Shown one piece after another: positions 9,233 through 17,897 of a DNA stretch of 64,000 nucleotides (positions are counted from its first letter, which is position 1; every line of letters begins with the position of its first letter). The position numbers and the translations under genes are program-made. The notes beneath the pieces are model-generated. The model ran no database searches and was not told where the DNA came from. It saw nothing but the letters and a program-made list of their open reading frames with translations. The stretch comes from JANQEU01 sp965242805. GTDB taxonomy: Bacteria; Bacteroidota; Bacteroidia; Cytophagales; Cyclobacteriaceae. The DNA lies in contig CBDETD010000002.1 in NCBI GenBank assembly GCA_965242805.1, positions 5,704,001-5,768,000 on the forward strand, written 5' to 3'.

Positions 9233-9555
9233 TATGGAGAATTCCAAAACAATGATCTTTCTTATTCTACCGAAATGAGTTAACAATTGGAGAAACTATC
9301 AGAAAAATGCTGTCACATCGACCGTAGGGAGATGACTATTCATAAGTATAGGTAATATTTCGCGTAAAAAGATGCTACACCATTATGAAAAGTTTTCTCC
9401 AAAGTCGAAAAGACAGCATTTTTCGTTTAGTTTCTCCAGGTTCCGTCCGAAAAGACTGTAGGGGGGGAGTAGTAGGATTACCGGTCAATGATTCTGTCCA
9501 TTTTCATTAACTTGATAACTGGCTGCATTGAGCTCCACTCGGAAAAGAACCCAAA
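9233..9555. other. intergenic with a long-range inverted repeat
   Basis: No coding frame of note. It holds the 12-bp inverted repeat listed separately and a G-run (GGGGGGG near 9462-9468) following CGAAAAGACTGTAGG; a close relative of that phrase occurs again near 21264. Confidence 0.4.
9303..9423. repeat. 12-bp perfect inverted repeat, arms about 97 bp apart
   Basis: AAAAATGCTGTC at 9303-9314 is repeated as GACAGCATTTTT at 9412-9423. Perfect 12-bp arms at this spacing suggest the remnant of a small interspersed element rather than a terminator; no coding frame lies between. Confidence 0.5.
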
Positions 9556-10200
9556 ATGAAAATTCAACTTTTACTTTTTTGTTACCTTTTTTTTGGACTC
9601 AACACTCCAAGTCCTGCAGATTGGACCAGGAAAATCCTCCTCGGGTATAACAACGATCAATTCTCATTTTTGGAATACAAGCAGAGCAGAACGGGTACCT
9701 ATTTCATGTATATTGATTCCATATTCGTTGTTTCCAAAAACACCGCTGACCCTTACGATTGCAACCGGGAATTGATGAGGGTTATAGTCCATGAGGACAC
9801 CACGTCAATGGGCAACTGGATCCATGAGGAAGGCCATATGGTTCCTTTTGATTTGAATGAATACATGAGGAATATGGAGTTGACACCGGCTTTTCCAACT
9901 ACCCGCCCTTCCATTGGAACACTGAAGTTTGAAGATTATGGTCTCTTGTTGTCCTTCAAGGGCATTGCCAGGTTACTACTTTCAAAAGAGAACATGGCAA
10001 AACAAGTACCTGAAATGGTTGAAATGATGAAATACGAGAAACCTAGAATTATCGCAAAGCATGATTCAAATAAATACTTGTTTTTGACCATTCAGATAGG
10101 TTATGAGGCCGGGGATTCTGACTTTAAGCAATTCATATTGTTAGTCCCCATGAATGAGCTTTACGATGCTGAAAAGACATTTCGGGAATTGGGCAGGTGA
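9556..10200 (+). CDS. hypothetical secreted protein
   Basis: 214 residues with a signal peptide (MKIQLLLFCYLFFGLN). I do not recognise the family. Visible features: a mixed alpha/beta composition, no Cys in the mature part except one near residue 67, aromatic-rich strands (FSFLEYKQSRTGTYFMYID) and a C-terminal half with FLTIQIGYEAGDSDFKQF. No catalytic motif. The stop is 15 bp from the stop of the convergent membrane protein, so it is a one-gene unit. Periplasmic or surface location is inferred from the signal peptide only. Confidence 0.65.
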   Translation: MKIQLLLFCYLFFGLNTPSPADWTRKILLGYNNDQFSFLEYKQSRTGTYFMYIDSIFVVSKNTADPYDCNRELMRVIVHEDTTSMGNWIHEEGHMVPFDLNEYMRNMELTPAFPTTRPSIGTLKFEDYGLLLSFKGIARLLLSKENMAKQVPEMVEMMKYEKPRIIAKHDSNKYLFLTIQIGYEAGDSDFKQFILLVPMNELYDAEKTFRELGR

Positions 10201-10215
10201 TGCTTGGTGTTATCA

Positions 10216-10968
10216 TCACTTGATATGAATTTGCCACTCATTGCTATCAAATTTTCGAACCCCTGTAATTCGCTCACCTTGTTGCATAAGTAACAGACAT
10301 CCGGCTACAATTCCGGTGCTTACCAATATTACATTTACCGGCTCATCCACCTGCCAGGCAATGGCGAAAATATTAACTGCACCTACTCCGACAATCACAA
10401 TACCGCCCGCAATCCTGAGGATCGATCCCATTATGTTTCGCCCCAGTCCGACTTTTGCTTTGCCTTTTATCCATTCTATATTTTCCAAGGGTACTTCATG
10501 TTTTCCGACATAGAGTTTGTTTCCATCAATATTTGGCTTTCCCCGATATCTTTTATCCTCATTGGTCTTGACCACAATGTCCTTGGATGGATCGATAACA
10601 TACCGGTGGTTCTTGTTCCCCTTGTCAATCCATAAAAGGTCCTTTTGATCAATGATCTTTTCTTTGATGATCCCTCTTTCCCTGTATTTCAGGATCATTA
10701 TTTCCTCCTCCAATCGTAAGATACCTCGATACCTCGATCCATCATTCAGGTAAACATTTACGGGATAGTCCGGCAAGTGGGTTGATATCGTGGAATCGGA
10801 TTTTCTATTAAGCAGGAGAGTGCTCTCATTGGTATTTTGACCTATTGATTCGCCTGAAACCAGTAAAGAAAAAATGTAGAATAATACCGTATGAAATTGA
10901 TATGGAATCCTAGTAGGGGTAAAGCGATATTCTTTGGTCATGAAATTTTTCATCTTACCAAAGATCAT
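10216..10968 (-). CDS. hypothetical membrane-associated protein with two internal repeats
   Basis: 250 residues. The start is uncertain: ATG codons at 10968, 10953 and 10941 are in frame, all before the first hydrophobic stretch (about 25-41, probably a signal peptide ending near SIGQN). The mature part shows two similar short beta motifs, VYLNDGSRYRGIL (about 71-83) and VKTNEDKRYRGKP (about 132-144), each followed by a strand-rich segment; they look like a duplicated small barrel. Two membrane helices follow near 178-200 and 205-225. Bacteroidota have many such proteins with a signal peptide, beta domain and C-terminal helices, none with a known role that I can name. Confidence 0.6.
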   Translation of the reverse strand: MIFGKMKNFMTKEYRFTPTRIPYQFHTVLFYIFSLLVSGESIGQNTNESTLLLNRKSDSTISTHLPDYPVNVYLNDGSRYRGILRLEEEIMILKYRERGIIKEKIIDQKDLLWIDKGNKNHRYVIDPSKDIVVKTNEDKRYRGKPNIDGNKLYVGKHEVPLENIEWIKGKAKVGLGRNIMGSILRIAGGIVIVGVGAVNIFAIAWQVDEPVNVILVSTGIVAGCLLLMQQGERITGVRKFDSNEWQIHIK

Positions 10969-11149
10969 GGATCATCAGGGATGGAACAAACGGCTTTCAT
11001 TTGGATTGATGACCCATGGGTGGAATATTTATAAATACTTGCAAAGAGGCTGATTCAATCTATCCATTATTTGTGGTCTGTAGATCTAGGGGGCCCTGTT
11101 TTGTGAAAACTGCAAAAGATTATTGACCCTTTTGGATATTCTGTTGAGC

Positions 11150-11177
11150 AAAAAAGGCCAATCCAAGCGGATCGGCC
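11150..11177 (-). terminator. intrinsic terminator of the OmpL47-repeat gene
   Basis: On the minus strand GGCCGATCC, loop GCTT, GGATTGGCC (one mismatch) is followed by six T. It lies 30 bp after the stop of the 11207-12973 gene. Confidence 0.85.
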
Positions 11178-11206
11178 CAAAGCAGACGGTGTTGATTTCC
11201 TATACC

Positions 11207-12973
11207 TTACTTAATAAATAATTCGATTACTTCACCTTTACTCACATTGTTGAGTTCATCAACGGCCTTAATCTCACAGGTTACAATTCCCTGATCTTCA
11301 ATTGCGAAGGGTCCTTCGTATTTATATTCTGCACCATTCAGTGTATAGTAGATCTCTTTGGTATCGGTCAACCCATCCGTTGCTCCGAGATACATTTTCA
11401 CTCCCCTCGAATGAACATCCAATTTTTTTTCAACATCATTCAGATCGATCGACCCAATAGGTTGCGTACTAAGTATGGTCTCGATCTGTGGTCCACTTGA
11501 ATCAACATACAGTTGGAAACTGTCCTCGTACTTGTTGTTAACCTGATCAACTGCATAATACTTGATGTTATGGAAACCTTCCTCTAACAGAAGGAAAGGC
11601 TCTGAATATTGTAGATATTCTCCATTGTCAATCGAATACTTGACCTCTTTGATCCCTGATGCGTCGTCCACGCTTTGAAGATTAACTAATGTTTCGGCGT
11701 TGACAAACAATGTATCTCTTGAAACAAATTGCTCACCTGTCAATTGAAAATCAATAGAAGGAGCGATGGTGTCCACCAAAATTTCGCTTTCTTTAATGAA
11801 CGCCTCCAGGTTCAGCGTTTTATAACTATTCCCAACCTTATCCACTGCATAAAATTCTATGTTCACCGCACCGGCAAGGTCCTGAAGATCAATCCCATCC
11901 ACATACTCTTTCTCTTCTCCATTGATCCTGTAGAATATTTTATCTACACCTGCTTTGTCTTTTTGGGTATCAATTTTAAGTTTTGAGTTGTTCGACAGGT
12001 ATATTTCACCATTATTCTCAAACTGGTCGCCTTCAAAAATCAAACTGAGCTCAGGAGCAGTTCGGTCCATGTAGATCAACAGGTCTTGGCTGTCTTCCTC
12101 GTTGCTTACGTAATCCTCTCCTTTGAAAAATATGGTGTGAGCACCTTCTTCGAGGTTACTGAGTGAAATAAGTCCTTTATATAGTTTCCAACCCTCACTG
12201 TCTATCTGATAAAAGATCTGCTTTACTCCGCTCGCTATGTCTTCTGATGCAAGTTCGATCTTGGCTCTTGGCGAAACAATGTCAAGAAATTGTTCCCCGA
12301 TAATCGTCAACGCTGTCTCAGGTGCGGAAAGGTCAACTGAAAAAGTGCTTGTAGTTATTTCTGAAGTGTTACCTACGTTATCGTACGCGTAGAAAGAATA
12401 TTCATAATTACCTTCTTCCGAGATATTCAGAGGTTGACTGTATGACAGAAACTCACCTTTCCCGTTGTTGTATTTTATTCCATTTGTTCCTGACATGGCA
12501 TCTGTCGCAACTGCCGAGATTTCAAGACCAGATCCATAATATCTTATTCCATCCTTTTGATATGTACGCAAACTGTTAAAATCCAATTCCAAAACCGGTG
12601 GTTTGCTATCTGCATAGATCTCAAGTTTGATTTCCTTTTTGGGGTATATAGTCTCTTTTGTTTCGGGATCTACCGCCCATTGGTGTCTGATGTAGTTTAC
12701 ACCCTCTGTATCCAGGTAGAATGGAGTTGATTTATTTTCAAGTTTTTCAATCCCGGAACCATCTGCACTTGTCGAAACAAAGAGATGAACGGGCTGGTCT
12801 TTTGGCCAAAAAAGTTTGCCGTCAGGAGCCATGTACTTGTCCTTAGCTTGTTCATTTTTCTCCTGGGCATTTGTGAAGGTAATGGCCAGAAGTGAGAGAA
12901 ATAATAGAATTAACGTCTTGAATTCAATGGCTAGGCCTAGGTTAGGTTTGTCAATACTGATTGTTGTTTCCAT
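11207..12973 (-). CDS. exported protein with five OmpL47-like beta repeats
   Basis: 588 residues. After an N-terminal hydrophobic stretch (about 20-36, cleavage near TNAQ) and a linker region, at least five repeats of about 95 residues follow, each with the pattern APE(L/I)-strand, D.SGV..I.Y.I.G.w..Y..P..l...G.h.i.f.a.D.vGN. Clear examples are IFYQIDSEGWKLY, IFYRINGEEKEY, VKYSIDNGEYLQY and IYYTLNGAEYKYEG. This matches OmpL47/chitobiase-C-type extracellular modules, which act as stalks or adhesive spacers. No catalytic domain and no clear type IX sorting tail, so it is likely periplasmic or an outer-membrane-associated scaffold. Monocistronic with its own terminator. Confidence 0.8.
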   Translation of the reverse strand: METTISIDKPNLGLAIEFKTLILLFLSLLAITFTNAQEKNEQAKDKYMAPDGKLFWPKDQPVHLFVSTSADGSGIEKLENKSTPFYLDTEGVNYIRHQWAVDPETKETIYPKKEIKLEIYADSKPPVLELDFNSLRTYQKDGIRYYGSGLEISAVATDAMSGTNGIKYNNGKGEFLSYSQPLNISEEGNYEYSFYAYDNVGNTSEITTSTFSVDLSAPETALTIIGEQFLDIVSPRAKIELASEDIASGVKQIFYQIDSEGWKLYKGLISLSNLEEGAHTIFFKGEDYVSNEEDSQDLLIYMDRTAPELSLIFEGDQFENNGEIYLSNNSKLKIDTQKDKAGVDKIFYRINGEEKEYVDGIDLQDLAGAVNIEFYAVDKVGNSYKTLNLEAFIKESEILVDTIAPSIDFQLTGEQFVSRDTLFVNAETLVNLQSVDDASGIKEVKYSIDNGEYLQYSEPFLLLEEGFHNIKYYAVDQVNNKYEDSFQLYVDSSGPQIETILSTQPIGSIDLNDVEKKLDVHSRGVKMYLGATDGLTDTKEIYYTLNGAEYKYEGPFAIEDQGIVTCEIKAVDELNNVSKGEVIELFIK

Positions 12974-13180
12974 TGTGATTGTGGTCTAAATGATTTTTAA
13001 TCACTAGCAATTTGTTACAATGGAAAAAATCTGAGGACGTCAAATAGTTAAATGATATGTTTTATTCGACGAAACAGGCCTATTGAGCTTTTAAATTACT
13101 CTTGAGTAAAGGGAAATGACTGCAAAATCAAGTCAAGGTTATCTTCTTAAATGAATCGAACATGAAGGTATGAGCAGTTA

Positions 13181-14746
13181 TTAACGACTGCTAAACCTTG
13201 GGTCCGAACCGTCAATTCCTATGAATTCTTTGTAATAGTTATATCTCCGGAATATCTCTTTTACATAATTCACTGGTTCTTCACCTCTGCAGTATCCATA
13301 TTTGACGACGGGGTCTTTGATGTACTGTTGGTCACTCTTCAAAAGCATGGTCTTTTCGACATTATCATACCAGGTATTGGGATCAAGACCCTTTTTTACG
13401 GCAAGTTGGCGGGCATCCTGAACATGGTACTGTCCTGCATTGTAGGAAGCCAGTATGAATTTCACTCTTTCTGTGCTATCGGGAATGTCATTTTTCCAAA
13501 AATCATCCAACATTTGAATGTGTTTTGCCGCCGCTCTTAGACTGGACCTTGGATTAGATAATTTACGATAACCATATGATAGGGCCGTTTTCGGCATAAG
13601 CTGCATAAGGCCCACTGCTCCTGCCCACGATCTTTTATCTGGATCAAACCGTGATTCCTGGTATGCCTGGGCCGCGAGGAATCGCCAATCCCAGTTCAGT
13701 GTATTTGCGACATTCTTGATAAGCCGATCGTATTCTGAGATCTTATTCCCTTCCAGTGAAAAGTAATCGCTCTCGCTTCGTTCCAGGTAAGCACGGCTGT
13801 TCTTATAGTATTTGTTGTAAATCACATAGAAGTCTGCCTCTTTGCGCTCTGCAGTCAACCAATTGTTAACTGCATCCCTAAGTTTGGGAGAAGTTTTACG
13901 AACTGCCCATGCCAGCTGCTGCATTATTCCTACATTGGTATTGACGTCGAGATTATCATAGTATGATGCCGAGATGTAGGCAATGTTATAATCCGCAATG
14001 GTGAAATCGATCAGTTTATCACTTACCATTTGAATGATCCTGTCAGTTGTAATGTTCCCAGGTAGTGAATGAACACTGATGTCCCCTCCCAGTTCCTCTT
14101 CCAGATTGATGATACGCTCCATGTAAGAAGAATTTCTTCGTATTGAAATTGGGATGTCCAACAATTTAATGGGATTTCTGATCAAGTCATTTTCTATCTC
14201 ATGAAGCTTCATCTTTCTCCAATTGTCCGGCTTCCTTTGTACAAGGACCTGGTGTGTGAAATTCATGGGATGTGTGAAGTCTACATAGTTTTTTCTGGAT
14301 TGTGTGATGGTCAGGTTGAAGGTGATAATATCTCCTTTACCATCAAGAAGCATTGGAATTATCTCACTTAAATCATCTGCGATCACCAGTTGCAACTCGA
14401 CTCCCAGATAATCTGCCAATCGTTTCGACAGTTCATAATCATATCCCATTGGTTCTCCTTTATACAAGAAATAGGAGGTGGAAGAGTAAGTTGTGATAGC
14501 TCTGAGTGTATCCCTTTGTTTAATTTCCTCAAGGTCCATCTGATATTCATAAACCTTTTCAATGGCTGATAGGTACTCATCTGTAAAAGGAGATTGGTCG
14601 GTAGAATCCACGACCTCCGTTGAAGTTTCGTCTTTGCCAGGGACAGAGATCTCCTCAGTATTGGTCTTCTCAGATATATCGCAGCCAAATAAGAATACGA
14701 AAATGAAGACAAAAGCTAAAATTGAATTGCCTGTCTGGTGTTTCAT
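13181..14746 (-). CDS. mltF: MltF-like lytic murein transglycosylase (lipoprotein)
   Basis: 521 residues. A lipoprotein signal ends VFLFGC with the lipidated Cys at 22. Residues about 75-320 form a type 3 periplasmic solute-binding domain (RAITTYSSTSYFLYKGEPMG, then DFTHPMNFTHQVLVQR), as in MltF where it regulates activity. Residues about 345-490 are an SLT transglycosylase domain with the catalytic Glu in AYQESRFDP (E364), AVGLMQLMP and LASYNAGQYHV. It should cleave the MurNAc-GlcNAc bond of peptidoglycan with 1,6-anhydro product formation and act at the membrane face of the wall. All signature motifs are present and the length is normal. Confidence 0.93.
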   Translation of the reverse strand: MKHQTGNSILAFVFIFVFLFGCDISEKTNTEEISVPGKDETSTEVVDSTDQSPFTDEYLSAIEKVYEYQMDLEEIKQRDTLRAITTYSSTSYFLYKGEPMGYDYELSKRLADYLGVELQLVIADDLSEIIPMLLDGKGDIITFNLTITQSRKNYVDFTHPMNFTHQVLVQRKPDNWRKMKLHEIENDLIRNPIKLLDIPISIRRNSSYMERIINLEEELGGDISVHSLPGNITTDRIIQMVSDKLIDFTIADYNIAYISASYYDNLDVNTNVGIMQQLAWAVRKTSPKLRDAVNNWLTAERKEADFYVIYNKYYKNSRAYLERSESDYFSLEGNKISEYDRLIKNVANTLNWDWRFLAAQAYQESRFDPDKRSWAGAVGLMQLMPKTALSYGYRKLSNPRSSLRAAAKHIQMLDDFWKNDIPDSTERVKFILASYNAGQYHVQDARQLAVKKGLDPNTWYDNVEKTMLLKSDQQYIKDPVVKYGYCRGEEPVNYVKEIFRRYNYYKEFIGIDGSDPRFSSR

Positions 14747-14871
14747 GAAAATAAAATAAGAAAAATCGCAGTTAATATACTTAACCCACGACTATCTATT
14801 TTGTTGAGTGATGGCCCATACAACGAATGTAAGTTAGAATCATATTGTCTTCTGATAGGATTTCTGACAAT

Positions 14872-14895
14872 AAAAAAGCCGACGTTGCCGTCGGC
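14872..14895 (-). terminator. intrinsic terminator of the NTF2-like lipoprotein gene
   Basis: Minus strand: GCCGACG, loop GCAA, CGTCGGC, then six T. Perfect 7-bp GC-rich stem, 24 bp after the stop of the 14919-15449 gene. Confidence 0.92.
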
Positions 14896-14918
14896 TTCAG
14901 AAGTTTATTTATCTAGTA

Positions 14919-15449
14919 CTAATTTCTGTCCATCAGATGATCCATCAAATTCCCGAAATCACCAAATGTCAATTGTAACTGGATCTTGCCCTCATCATTA
15001 AAAACGAAAGCACTGTAGATTGAAATTTCACCAGATCTTTCCTCTGTTGAATCAGTAGCAGTCCTTGTTACCCTCCATTGACCGTAATACCTTACAGATC
15101 CATCCATTTCTTTGGAATCTACATTCACTCCAGGCAAAAAGTTGAAAGGTGGATCAACCATCTCAAAGTCAAAGGCAGCCCAATTGTTTTTATCTCCTTC
15201 AATCATCATTTCCAGTGTCACAGTGTCTGTTACACCAAATGTTGTCGGAATGGCACTAAAATCATCTGCATAATAATCAGCATGGTTCACCGATTCATTT
15301 TGCCAGGCATTTAAATAATTCTGGACCGTTTGGGCATTCTTCACAAACAAAGCCCTGGCCTCATCATTTGCTGAAGTATCGGCAGCAGGTTGACATGAGA
15401 TCATGATAATGAAAATGGTTACCATGACCAGATTTTGTGTCTTCTTCAT
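14919..15449 (-). CDS. NTF2/SnoaL-like lipoprotein
   Basis: 176 residues beginning with a lipoprotein signal (IFIIMISC, lipid Cys about 19). The rest has the size and pattern of a SnoaL/NTF2 cone fold: an early helix with VQNYLNAWQN, a loop containing HADYYADDF, and long strands to the end (GQWRVTRTATD, ISIYSAFVFNDEGKI). Such domains bind or turn over small hydrophobic ligands, but no catalytic residues can be assigned here. Ends at a clean terminator, so probably single-gene. Confidence 0.7.
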   Translation of the reverse strand: MKKTQNLVMVTIFIIMISCQPAADTSANDEARALFVKNAQTVQNYLNAWQNESVNHADYYADDFSAIPTTFGVTDTVTLEMMIEGDKNNWAAFDFEMVDPPFNFLPGVNVDSKEMDGSVRYYGQWRVTRTATDSTEERSGEISIYSAFVFNDEGKIQLQLTFGDFGNLMDHLMDRN

Positions 15450-15513
15450 AATTAAGGTGAGTTTGGTTTATTTTAATATACTTATTTTTAGGTTATCTTG
15501 CTATTGACATACA

Positions 15514-15633
15514 ATGGACGGTCTTTCCAAAATAATTCTTATCATTCTGGTCGTTGCCATCGAGGTAACCAGGATTTTTTTTCATTGGAAGGTGGGGAAG
15601 ATAAAGTCTGATCCATTCAATTCAGATCGCTAA
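15514..15633 (+). CDS. possible 39-residue single-pass membrane protein
   Basis: ATG at 15514, TAA at 15631-15633. The frame encodes 39 residues with a short polar N-terminus (MDGLSK), one hydrophobic segment (IILIILVVAIEVTRIFF, about residues 7-23) and a basic tail (HWKVGKIKSDP). Topology and size are typical of small membrane regulators, but no family is recognised and no promoter or ribosome site is obvious. It lies in the 262-bp gap upstream of a barrel gene. Confidence 0.4.
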   Translation: MDGLSKIILIILVVAIEVTRIFFHWKVGKIKSDPFNSDR

Positions 15634-15711
15634 GTGGTTCATGATATTGGTCATAGGAAATGACCTTTTTTAAGATCAAATTCCCCCCTGAATTCAAAAA
15701 ACTTACTCACA

Positions 15712-16230
15712 ATGAAAAAGCTTCTTTTTATCATTATCACTTGTGGTATAGCCCTAGCAGGGTATTCACAAGCGACTCAAACCCAAATGGGCAATCTTGC
15801 AGTTGACGCAAATACAACATTTGGAACAATTGGAGGATCGGCCTTAGGCGGTACAGGTTTTCTTCTGAATAATATCGATGGTACTACTATTTGGAACATA
15901 GGAGGGGAGGCTGGATACTTTCTTCAGGACAATCTTGCCGCAAAGGTTGGATTGGGATTTGGAGATTTTGACGGGTCTACAATTTTCTCCTACAAGATTG
16001 GGGTAAAATATTACGTTAATGGAATGATCCCCGCACAAATTGACTTTTGGGGACAAAGTGGAGATGATTTCTTTCCAGCTGACAAACCAACTTTCATTGG
16101 AATACAAGCTGGCTATGCATTTTTCATTGGAGAGATTGTCAGTTTTGAGCCTTCATTGAGATACAATATATCAATGAATGATTTTGACAACATTTTTCAA
16201 ATTCAAACAGGATTTTCCGTATTCTTCTAG
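15712..16230 (+). CDS. small outer-membrane beta-barrel protein
   Basis: 172 residues with a signal peptide (MKKLLFIIITCGIALAGYSQ). The mature part alternates short amphipathic strands with Gly/Asn turns (WNIGGEAGYFLQDNLAAKVG, FSYKIGVKYYVNG, FIGIQAGYAFFIG, FEPSLRYNISMND) and ends in an aromatic residue (FSVFF), as expected of an eight-stranded OmpX/OmpW-size barrel. Function unknown. It is followed 24 bp later by a strong hairpin terminator. Confidence 0.8.
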   Translation: MKKLLFIIITCGIALAGYSQATQTQMGNLAVDANTTFGTIGGSALGGTGFLLNNIDGTTIWNIGGEAGYFLQDNLAAKVGLGFGDFDGSTIFSYKIGVKYYVNGMIPAQIDFWGQSGDDFFPADKPTFIGIQAGYAFFIGEIVSFEPSLRYNISMNDFDNIFQIQTGFSVFF

Positions 16231-16253
16231 AATTTGCTGAATCTCATACATAA

Positions 16254-16289
16254 GTCTGGTGCGGAGATACTTCCGCACCAGACAGTATT
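16254..16289 (+). terminator. terminator hairpin, first of a matching pair
   Basis: GTCTGGTGCGGA at 16254-16265 pairs perfectly with TCCGCACCAGAC at 16272-16283, followed by AGTATTTT. The stem core is shared with the hairpin at 17861-17891. Confidence 0.75.
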
Positions 16290-16415
16290 TTATACGAGAT
16301 TACATTTGATCCGTCCTTCAGGATTCTTAACTCTTTCTTCCTGCTATTTAGTTATTTTGCTTAATGCGGATATCCACTTTGCTAAATTTTCACCCAACCA
16401 TACGAACCCAAGAAC

Positions 16416-17858
16416 ATGAGAAAAACAATAATTCTGATTACCATCCTAATTCTTTCTGCCACTTGCTACGGGCAAGAGGAGATTTACTCATTCGAGATCG
16501 GAAACAACTCAACATTAAATTTTAAAGAAACGGAAAGTATATCCGTTGCCGATATCCGTTCCAATCAGTTTGCGGTAATAACACAGAAAGCAAAGGCAAT
16601 AAACATTGTGAATTATGCAGATGATGAGGGTGGAGGTTTAGGTTTCGAACTAGAAGAATCCAAATTTGGAAAACTATTGGGGGGAACCATGAAAAACGGG
16701 AAAGTTTACTTCCTTACAGCAAATTCGGGTATTACAAAATTTCTTAAGGTGACAGTGGATTTGAGCACAGAAGAAGTAAGTGAGATGGTTTTGCCTTTGA
16801 AGATGAAATCACATCGGATAGTGGACTACGGGAGTCATGAAGGAATTTTCTATTTGATTGGAATTCAGAAGTCAAGTTCCATTCTAAGTCTTTTCGTTTT
16901 TGATAATGAAAAGGAAATGAAGAAAATAGACATTGATCTTTCTGCAAACAAGTATTTATTCATGCCGAAAAGACTTTTATCGGAAGTTGTTCCTCCCCAA
17001 CATGTACCTAAGTCCGTATATGGGAGCTATATATTGAAAATGGATGGTATCCAGTCCTCAATTGAAGAATCCTCAGTGAAGAATAAAATCTATTTTGAGG
17101 GTAATAAAATACATTTAACCTTCGATGATGATACTAATACCAAGGTCATAACGGTACCTCTTGATACCTATGAGCCAGTAATCAAATATTTTAATCATGA
17201 TCAGGTTGGCTGCACTCCAACGGATGCCTTTAATCCTAAAGTCAAGTCTTACATACTTGATGGAAAATTGTTTCAGCTTAGAGTTTGCAGAAATGAATTG
17301 TTCTTCTCCATGAAGGATGTGGAAAACGACGAAGTACTGAATGAATTTAGAGTAAAAAAGGGTGAAGCAATTGGTTTTAAGAACACTCCATTTTACCAAG
17401 AGGGCTCTGTATTCTCGTCCAAAGGAACAAAGGAACTTGATACTGAGGAAATCATTAAAAGAATATATAAGGACGATTTTCTCGGGATCTCTGCAACAAG
17501 TTCAGGAGGTAATATCGAAGTAACAATTGGAGGGAGTCGAAATTTTGGTGGAGCATCAGGAGGAGTTATTCCTGGAAGCGCTATCCCCACACCCGGTGGA
17601 GGTGCGGTTATGACTGCACCCACATTCACTCCAATGATGAGCTACTCCAATAAAAGGTCTACCTATTTCAGATCATTGTTTGATAGAAACACACTATCAC
17701 ACGTTGCTGGAAAGATTGAAGAAAAAGGAATTGAAGCAGTCAGAAATTTTCTAAATGACAATGAAGAATTGAAGAACGTTGAGGTGTTGAAAATTGGGGA
17801 TGAATTTGTAGTTGGTTATTCCTTAAATGGAAGATATGTACTAAAAAAATTTAAATAA
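16416..17858 (+). CDS. hypothetical secreted protein bracketed by twin hairpins
   Basis: 480 residues with a signal peptide (MRKTIILITILILSATCYGQ). Family not recognised. The first 350 residues look like repeated beta blades (VYFLTANSGITKFLKVTVD, GIFYLIGIQKSSSILSLFVF, IHLTFDDDTNTKVITVPLD), suggesting a propeller-like fold. A Gly/Pro-rich low-complexity linker follows (about 385-415, NFGGASGGVIPGSAIPTPGG), then a small C-terminal helical domain. No lipobox, no catalytic motif and no sorting tail. The gene sits between two near-identical terminator hairpins (16254 and 17861). Confidence 0.65.
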   Translation: MRKTIILITILILSATCYGQEEIYSFEIGNNSTLNFKETESISVADIRSNQFAVITQKAKAINIVNYADDEGGGLGFELEESKFGKLLGGTMKNGKVYFLTANSGITKFLKVTVDLSTEEVSEMVLPLKMKSHRIVDYGSHEGIFYLIGIQKSSSILSLFVFDNEKEMKKIDIDLSANKYLFMPKRLLSEVVPPQHVPKSVYGSYILKMDGIQSSIEESSVKNKIYFEGNKIHLTFDDDTNTKVITVPLDTYEPVIKYFNHDQVGCTPTDAFNPKVKSYILDGKLFQLRVCRNELFFSMKDVENDEVLNEFRVKKGEAIGFKNTPFYQEGSVFSSKGTKELDTEEIIKRIYKDDFLGISATSSGGNIEVTIGGSRNFGGASGGVIPGSAIPTPGGGAVMTAPTFTPMMSYSNKRSTYFRSLFDRNTLSHVAGKIEEKGIEAVRNFLNDNEELKNVEVLKIGDEFVVGYSLNGRYVLKKFK

Positions 17859-17860
17859 TG

Positions 17861-17891
17861 ATCTGGTGCGGAAGTACCTTCCGCACCAGAT
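17861..17891. terminator. 14-bp hairpin between convergent genes, second of the pair
   Basis: ATCTGGTGCGGAAG at 17861-17874, loop TAC, CTTCCGCACCAGAT at 17878-17891. It sits between the stop of the hypothetical gene (17858) and the stop of the peroxiredoxin gene (17898) and can serve both. The stem core matches the hairpin at 16254. Confidence 0.75.
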
Positions 17892-17897
17892 ATTCTA

